A DNA stretch of 64,000 nucleotides from Ascidiaceihabitans donghaensis (GTDB lineage Bacteria; Pseudomonadota; Alphaproteobacteria; Rhodobacterales; Rhodobacteraceae): NCBI RefSeq assembly GCF_900302465.1, contig NZ_OMOR01000001.1, positions 1,984,001-2,048,000 on the forward strand, given 5' to 3'. Below are positions 59,338 through 64,000 of the stretch, in pieces. The position numbers and the translations under genes are program-made. Below the pieces are notes generated by a model. It did not search any database. It saw only the letters and a program-made list of their open reading frames with translations, and was not told where the DNA came from. Within the stretch, counting starts at the first letter, position 1. Every line of letters begins with the position of its first letter.

Positions 59338-60873
59338 ATGGGCACGCAACAGACGTTTTTGGACCGCATGTTGCAACTGCCTTTGTTTATGTTGCTGTTC
59401 GGGTTTGCTTCATTTTCGATGTTGGCGCCTGCGGTTCATGCGGGGCTTTTGGGACAAAACGCGACGGCGCGGGCGTTTTTATATTCCGGTATTCTGGGCA
59501 TCATCATCTTTGTTCTGATCGCGCTGGCTCACGCAGGACGCGCGCCGCGGCACGGGGCTTTGGGCCCGTTGATGTCGCTGTTTTCGGCGTTTGTGTTTTT
59601 ACCGCTGTTTCTGGCTGTGCCCTTTTTTGAAGGGCTGCGCACAACCAGCTTTTTGAATTCTTACGTTGAAATGGTGTCGGCAATCACCACCACGGGCGCT
59701 ACCTTTTTCAATGATCCCAACCGCTTAAGTGATCCTTTACACCTTTGGCGCGCGCAAGTGGGCTGGATGGGCGGTTTGATTATGTGGATCGCGGCCTCTG
59801 CCATTCTGGCGCCGTTGAACCTTGGCGGGTTTGAAGTGACAGCGCGCGCAGAACCCGGACGCCGCAGCGAAGGCCGAGTGGGCGGTGCGCACCCCGAGGG
59901 ACGCGCGCGGCTGGTGAAAGTCACAAGCACCCTGTTGCCAATTTACGTGGGGCTCACGGCATTGTTGTGGATTTTGCTGCTGGTGTCAGGCGACCGGGCC
60001 TTAGTTGCTTTAAGCCATGCAATGTCCGTGATGGCCACGTCCGGCATTTCGGCTGTGGGCGGTGTTGAAAACGGAAGCTCGGGCCTGATAGGCGAGATGG
60101 TTATGGTCTTGTTCATGCTATTTGCGTTGTCTCGACTGACGTTTTCCACCGATACAGTGACCAGCGACAGCGGTGGCATCAAAACGGACCCGGAATTCCG
60201 GATCGGGATTGCGCTTGTTGTCGGCGTGCCTTTGTTGCTGTTTGTGCGGCACTGGTGGGGGGCTTTGGACGTCGACGCCAGCGCCACGCCCCTTGAAGCT
60301 GTTCAAGCCTTTTGGGGGTCCATGTTTACGGTCATGTCCTTTGTGACAACGACCGGATTTGTCAGTGCGGATTGGGGCATTGCCCAAGCGTGGTCTGGTC
60401 TGGGCACCCCTGGATTGATCCTGATGGGGTTGTCTTTGATCGGGGGGGGTGTGGCGACGACGGCAGGTGGTGTGAAACTGCTGCGGGTGTTTGCTTTGTA
60501 CCGAAATGGCAAACGCGAGATGGAACGACTTGTACATCCGTCGTCTGTCAGCGGGGCAGGCGCCATGGGACGACGGCTGCAAAAGAATGGCGCTTTCATC
60601 GCTTGGATATTCTTTATGCTCTTCGCGATTTCGCTGGCAGCGTTGGTCATTACTTTTGCTTTTCTCGGCGTACCGTTCGAAAATGCGATGGTACTGGCCA
60701 TCACCGGTCTTTCGACAACGGGTCCCCTTTTGGAACATGCCAGCGAAGTGGCCATCCGGCTGCGCGATCTTACACCGGTCGCCAAGGGCGTCTTTGCTGC
60801 TGCTATGGTATTGGGAAGATTAGAAACTTTGGCAATCATCGCACTTTTGACCCCGGATTTATGGCGCGGCTGA
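59338..60873 (+). CDS. trkH: Trk potassium uptake membrane subunit TrkH
   Basis: Inner-membrane potassium translocation subunit. The 511 residues have about ten helices with the P-loop filter segments of Trk/Ktr/HKT proteins: SAITTTGATFF, MATSGISAVGG, VTTTGFVSADW and TGLSTTGPLLE, plus a GGGVATTAGGVKLLRVF segment. Start ATG follows the trkA stop by one base. Downstream 60874-61005 leads to hfq with no terminator evident. Confidence 0.94.
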   Translation: MGTQQTFLDRMLQLPLFMLLFGFASFSMLAPAVHAGLLGQNATARAFLYSGILGIIIFVLIALAHAGRAPRHGALGPLMSLFSAFVFLPLFLAVPFFEGLRTTSFLNSYVEMVSAITTTGATFFNDPNRLSDPLHLWRAQVGWMGGLIMWIAASAILAPLNLGGFEVTARAEPGRRSEGRVGGAHPEGRARLVKVTSTLLPIYVGLTALLWILLLVSGDRALVALSHAMSVMATSGISAVGGVENGSSGLIGEMVMVLFMLFALSRLTFSTDTVTSDSGGIKTDPEFRIGIALVVGVPLLLFVRHWWGALDVDASATPLEAVQAFWGSMFTVMSFVTTTGFVSADWGIAQAWSGLGTPGLILMGLSLIGGGVATTAGGVKLLRVFALYRNGKREMERLVHPSSVSGAGAMGRRLQKNGAFIAWIFFMLFAISLAALVITFAFLGVPFENAMVLAITGLSTTGPLLEHASEVAIRLRDLTPVAKGVFAAAMVLGRLETLAIIALLTPDLWRG

Positions 60874-61005
60874 CAGCCTTGGCGTAAAGCTGCCTAGGGG
60901 TGGGTGTTTTTTGGGGTGGAAACTCCTTTGAACCTTATCCATAATCGTACCTATGCGGGTGGCTTGATCCGCAGGCCAACAACAATAAAAAAAGGCGAGA
61001 CCGAC

Positions 61006-61245
61006 ATGGCTTCGGACAGACAGAATTTACAAGATGCATTTTTGAACCACGTGCGCAAAACCAAAGTGCCCGTGACAATTTTCCTGATCAATGGCGTGAA
61101 ACTGCAAGGTGTTATCACTTGGTTTGACAACTTTTGCGTGCTTTTGCGCCGCGATGGTCAATCACAGCTGGTGTATAAACACGCAATTTCGACGATTATG
61201 CCCAGCCAGCCGATCAGCCTGTATGAGGGCGAAGACTCCGCTTGA
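61006..61245 (+). CDS. hfq: RNA chaperone Hfq
   Basis: Hexameric Sm-like protein mediating sRNA-mRNA pairing. The 79 residues include [30 protein letters not shown] (Sm1) and the signature [13 protein letters not shown] (Sm2). AGGCGAG lies at normal distance from the ATG at 61006; the frame open upstream does not belong to the protein. A possible promoter TTGAAC-N18-TATGCG lies just upstream. It overlaps hflX as TTGA, the conserved hfq-hflX pair. Confidence 0.97.
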   Translation: MASDRQNLQDAFLNHVRKTKVPVTIFLINGVKLQGVITWFDNFCVLLRRDGQSQLVYKHAISTIMPSQPISLYEGEDSA

Positions 61246-62540
61246 GCAAAGAGCAGTTTCAAATTGACAACACGGACGGGCCAAAACTGACCCGTGCGTG
61301 GGTCTTGCACCCCGACATCAAAAGCGACCACACGCGGCGCGAGGCAGGGTACGCCTTGGCCGAAGCTGTATCGCTGGCCCATGCTTTGCCCAACCTTGAG
61401 GTTATGGGCGAAACCGTTGTCCCGTTGCCAAAACCCCATGCGGGCAAGTTGTTCGGCAAAGGCAAAATTCAGGAACTACACGACACGTTTGAAGTGGCCG
61501 AGATCGAATTGGTCTTGATCGACGGCCCCGTGACGCCTGTGCAGCAACGCAATCTCGAAAAAGACTGGGGGGTTAAGGTTCTAGACCGCACCGGTCTGAT
61601 CCTAGAAATCTTTAGCGACCGCGCGGCAACCCGCGAAGGCGTATTGCAGGTTGAAATGGCAGCCTTGTCTTACCAACGCACGCGACTTGTGCGCGCTTGG
61701 ACCCACCTTGAACGCCAACGTGGTGGTTTGGGCTTTGTTGGCGGTCCGGGCGAAACCCAGATCGAAGCCGACAGACGTGCCATCGACGATCAATTGGTGC
61801 GTTTGAAACGGCAGTTGGAAAAGGTTGTGAAAACGCGTGCCCTGCACCGCGCCGCCCGTGCCAAAATTCCATATCCCATCGTCGCTTTGGTTGGCTACAC
61901 CAACGCCGGAAAATCCACGTTGTTCAATAAGTTGACCGGCGCGGATGTGATGGCAAAGGATATGTTGTTTGCCACTTTGGACCCCACAATGCGCCGCCTC
62001 GTGTTGCCTGATGGCCCCGAAGTTATCATGTCCGACACTGTGGGCTTCATTTCTGACTTGCCCACCGAACTTGTCGCGGCCTTTCGCGCCACGCTTGAGG
62101 AAGTGCTGGCCGCTGACATTATTTGCCATGTGCGCGACATCAGCCATCCGCAAACCGAAGAACAATCTGCCGATGTCATTGAGATCATGAAGGTTCTCGG
62201 CGTCGAGCAGGACCGGCCCACCTTTGAAGTCTGGAACAAGGTGGACGTGTTGGACTCCGACGAAGCGGATGCCGTTCAGGCCCGCGCCGACCGTGACGAC
62301 ATGATCTTTGCGACCTCTGCGGTCACTGGCGCGGGTGTCGATCCTTTGCTGGCGGCCATCGCCGAAGCCTTGCAGGGCGCTTTGATGTCCGAAGACCTTG
62401 TTTTGCCATTCTCAGACGGCCGCAAACGGGCATGGTTGTTTCAGGAAGATGTGGTGCAATCGGAGGCGCAGACCGAAGACGGTTTCGAGATCGAAGTGCG
62501 CTGGAGCGGCAAGCAAAAGGCGCAGTTCGCAGCCCTTTAA
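61242..62540 (+). CDS. hflX: Ribosome-associated GTPase HflX
   Basis: GTPase that rescues or splits stalled ribosomes. The 432 residues start at a TTG overlapping the hfq stop. The N-terminal domain contains [20 protein letters not shown], a glycine-rich linker ([20 protein letters not shown]), and the G domain with Walker [29 protein letters not shown] and NKVD, with SAVTGAGVD near the end. The C-terminal overlap with the convergent YqaA-like gene is four bases. Confidence 0.96.
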   Translation: MSKEQFQIDNTDGPKLTRAWVLHPDIKSDHTRREAGYALAEAVSLAHALPNLEVMGETVVPLPKPHAGKLFGKGKIQELHDTFEVAEIELVLIDGPVTPVQQRNLEKDWGVKVLDRTGLILEIFSDRAATREGVLQVEMAALSYQRTRLVRAWTHLERQRGGLGFVGGPGETQIEADRRAIDDQLVRLKRQLEKVVKTRALHRAARAKIPYPIVALVGYTNAGKSTLFNKLTGADVMAKDMLFATLDPTMRRLVLPDGPEVIMSDTVGFISDLPTELVAAFRATLEEVLAADIICHVRDISHPQTEEQSADVIEIMKVLGVEQDRPTFEVWNKVDVLDSDEADAVQARADRDDMIFATSAVTGAGVDPLLAAIAEALQGALMSEDLVLPFSDGRKRAWLFQEDVVQSEAQTEDGFEIEVRWSGKQKAQFAAL

Positions 62541-62968
62541 CCCAACCATGCCAGCGTGACTGCGGCCAACACCAGATATCGCCCTGCTTTGGCCAATGTC
62601 ACCAAGGCCAGAAACGGCCAAAACGGCGCGCGCAACACGCCTGCGATCACCGTGATGGGGTCGCCAATGATCGGCACCCAACTGGCCAACAGCGACCACA
62701 GCCCATAGCGGCGATACCATCGCTCTGCCTGCTGCAATCTGGCCTGAGATGCCGGAAACCAGCGCCGATCCTTAAAGCGCACCAAAAACCGCCCCAGCCC
62801 CCAATTCACCACCGCGCCCAACACATTGCCAACGGTCGCCACCATCAGCAAAACAGCCACAGGACGCGTGCCGTCCAGCATCAAGGCCACCAACACCGCC
62901 TCGGATTGAAGTGGCAGGATGGTGGCGGCAATCAGGGCCGAGGCGAAAAGGGTGAAATAGGCGATCAT
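62537..62968 (-). CDS. YqaA-like DedA/VTT-related membrane protein
   Basis: The 143 residues have three to four hydrophobic helices. They begin MIAYFTLFASALIAATILPLQ and contain the typical QSEAVLVALMLDGTRPVAVLLMVATVGNVLG and WVPIIGDPITVIAGVLRAPF motifs seen in YqaA proteins of the VTT/SNARE-associated group. Probably a small inner-membrane protein of unknown transport or lipid role. Convergent with hflX by four bases. Confidence 0.85.
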   Translation of the reverse strand: MIAYFTLFASALIAATILPLQSEAVLVALMLDGTRPVAVLLMVATVGNVLGAVVNWGLGRFLVRFKDRRWFPASQARLQQAERWYRRYGLWSLLASWVPIIGDPITVIAGVLRAPFWPFLALVTLAKAGRYLVLAAVTLAWLG

Positions 62969-63004
62969 GGGTGCAACGCAGCCTTGATCTGGCAGGCCAG
63001 CGTG

Positions 63005-63553
63005 TCAGCCATCCACCCATGTTCCGCTTGCCAGATCCCCAATGCTCCAATCACCGATCCGGGCGCGGATCAATCGCAGCGTGGGGTGACCCACATGGGC
63101 TGTCATGCGGCGCACTTGTCGGTTGCGTCCTTCCGAGATTGTGATTTCCAACCAAGTGTCGGGCACGGATTTCCGAAACCGCACAGGCGGGTCGCGGTCC
63201 CACAGGTTTTCCGGTTCACCAATTTGGGCCACGCGGGCAGGGGCGGTCATGCCGTCTTTCAAGCGTACACCGTTTGCCAAATCGCGCAGGGCTTTGCCGC
63301 CCGGTTCGCCTTCGACCTGCACCCAGTAGGTCTTGGCCATTTTGTTTTTGGGCTCTGCAATCCGCGCTTGCAGTTTGCCGTTGTCCGTCAACACCATCAA
63401 ACCTTCGCTGTCGCGGTCCAAACGCCCGGCGGCGTAAACGCCCGGCACGTTGATGAAGTTGGACAGAGTCGGGCGGGGTGAACCGGCAGAGCCCTTGTCG
63501 GTAAACTGCGACAGCACGCCAAAGGGTTTGTTGAACAGGATAACGCGGGTCAT
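63005..63553 (-). CDS. RluE/RsuA-type rRNA pseudouridine synthase
   Basis: The 182 residues have the pseudouridine synthase motif with catalytic Asp [17 protein letters not shown] and the family segments [33 protein letters not shown]. There is no N-terminal S4 domain, and it starts directly with [16 protein letters not shown], like E. coli RluE, which modifies 23S rRNA U2457. The exact target here is inferred from family only. It overlaps the penicillin-acylase gene stop by four bases, so the two are co-transcribed. Confidence 0.9.
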   Translation of the reverse strand: MTRVILFNKPFGVLSQFTDKGSAGSPRPTLSNFINVPGVYAAGRLDRDSEGLMVLTDNGKLQARIAEPKNKMAKTYWVQVEGEPGGKALRDLANGVRLKDGMTAPARVAQIGEPENLWDRDPPVRFRKSVPDTWLEITISEGRNRQVRRMTAHVGHPTLRLIRARIGDWSIGDLASGTWVDG

Positions 63554-63999
63554 TGCACCTCCGGAACCAAAGTTGTGACACCTACGGCCGCCGCCCGCGC
63601 CAGATCGGCGTCCAGCGACATCAAGATGTATTCACCGCGCCGCCACAGCTGCGCCATGTCATCATAGTGGCGTGACAGGAAATGCCCCGATTGCCCTGTC
63701 GACATAATGAACACCGAACTGTCGGGGTCCGCAAAGTCGTACACGCCACGATAGCCTGCACCATTGACGTTCTGGAATGGGGCGTTTCCGGTGCCGCGCG
63801 ACAGTCCACGGTTCAATGTGTTGTCGCCACCCGATGTGCTTTGACGGATGTTCACGAAATACCGCAGCAAAGGCACTTGTCCCAACGTCGGGTGATCTTG
63901 TGCCGCTTGATGCGCGTCGCCCCATCGCAGGCTTTCCAACGCACCGGAATAGCGTTCCTCAATCTCTAAAAGCGCATCATCCAGCGCCAGCCGCGCCAT
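63550..63999 (-). CDS. Penicillin acylase family protein (C-terminal fragment, cut by window)
   Basis: The visible 149 residues are the C-terminal end of an Ntn-hydrolase of the penicillin amidase family: [33 protein letters not shown] and [29 protein letters not shown] are typical of the beta-subunit tail. The apparent ATG at 63999 is probably internal; the rest lies beyond the window. Such enzymes act on amides, including N-acyl homoserine lactones, in various bacteria; the substrate here is unknown. Confidence 0.85.
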   Translation of the reverse strand: MARLALDDALLEIEERYSGALESLRWGDAHQAAQDHPTLGQVPLLRYFVNIRQSTSGGDNTLNRGLSRGTGNAPFQNVNGAGYRGVYDFADPDSSVFIMSTGQSGHFLSRHYDDMAQLWRRGEYILMSLDADLARAAAVGVTTLVPEVQ

Positions 64000-64000
64000 G

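Noticed and set aside
60904-61005. Extended N-terminus of Hfq
   Set aside because: The extra 34 residues are not Hfq-like and cover the promoter region; the ATG at 61006 has a ribosome site and gives the usual length.

Overview
The window is an ordinary-looking chromosomal stretch of an alphaproteobacterium. It is almost certainly a member of Rhodobacterales (Roseobacter group, Rhodobacteraceae in the broad sense). The evidence is a sciP-ctrA pair, the DUF6477/DUF6456 divergent pair, the dusB(nifR3)-ntrBC-ntrYX-trkAH-hfq-hflX order, an LpxI-type lipid A pathway and mid-50s GC with dense, overlapping genes. The genus cannot be fixed from the sequence alone. I see no rRNA, tRNA, CRISPR array, prophage, insertion sequence or replication origin.

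Layout. 1-9.1 kb is an envelope-biogenesis run on the plus strand: dxr (cut by the window edge), rseP, a 41-residue membrane peptide, bamA, skp, fabZ, lpxA, lpxI, lpxB. 9.1-16.1 kb holds mnmA (minus), the cell-cycle pair sciP-ctrA, then ligA-recG and a 42-residue membrane peptide. 16.3-25.0 kb holds a soluble chemoreceptor, an IscU-like scaffold, hisI, a minus operon trmFO-methyltransferase-gluQRS, enoyl-CoA hydratase, a hotdog protein, and a DUF1127 gene divergent from a MocR-type regulator. 25.0-30.3 kb holds a zinc-ribbon/membrane pair, rplM-rpsI, a luciferase-like monooxygenase, and ppk2-tetR. 30.4-38.1 kb (minus) holds an alpha/beta hydrolase, metA, an ATP-binding protein, two DMT exporters, a FadL-like porin and guaA. 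38.2-46.7 kb holds an MttB-family methyltransferase, DUF6477 and a helix-turn-helix/DUF6456 protein sharing a control region, lipA, a 29-residue membrane peptide, hpt, a RatA/Coq10 protein, a PrpD protein and amt. 46.8-49.0 kb is a minus operon ispD-ispF-pgpA-cinA-like. 49.1-62.5 kb is the nitrogen regulation/potassium uptake/RNA chaperone block. The right end has a YqaA-like protein, a RluE-like synthase and the C-terminus of a penicillin acylase.

The most interesting signals are non-coding. The DUF6477/DUF6456 intergenic region carries a CtrA-type site next to two DnaA-box-like 9-mers. The metA leader can form an interleaved (pseudoknot) pair of helices. An 81-bp three-tier inverted repeat lies between trmFO and an enoyl-CoA hydratase. 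Two copies of a double-hairpin repeat with compensatory changes act as terminators between convergent genes. Twin operator-like boxes flank the DUF1127/MocR promoter region. Three tiny membrane-protein genes with good ribosome binding sites were found by eye.
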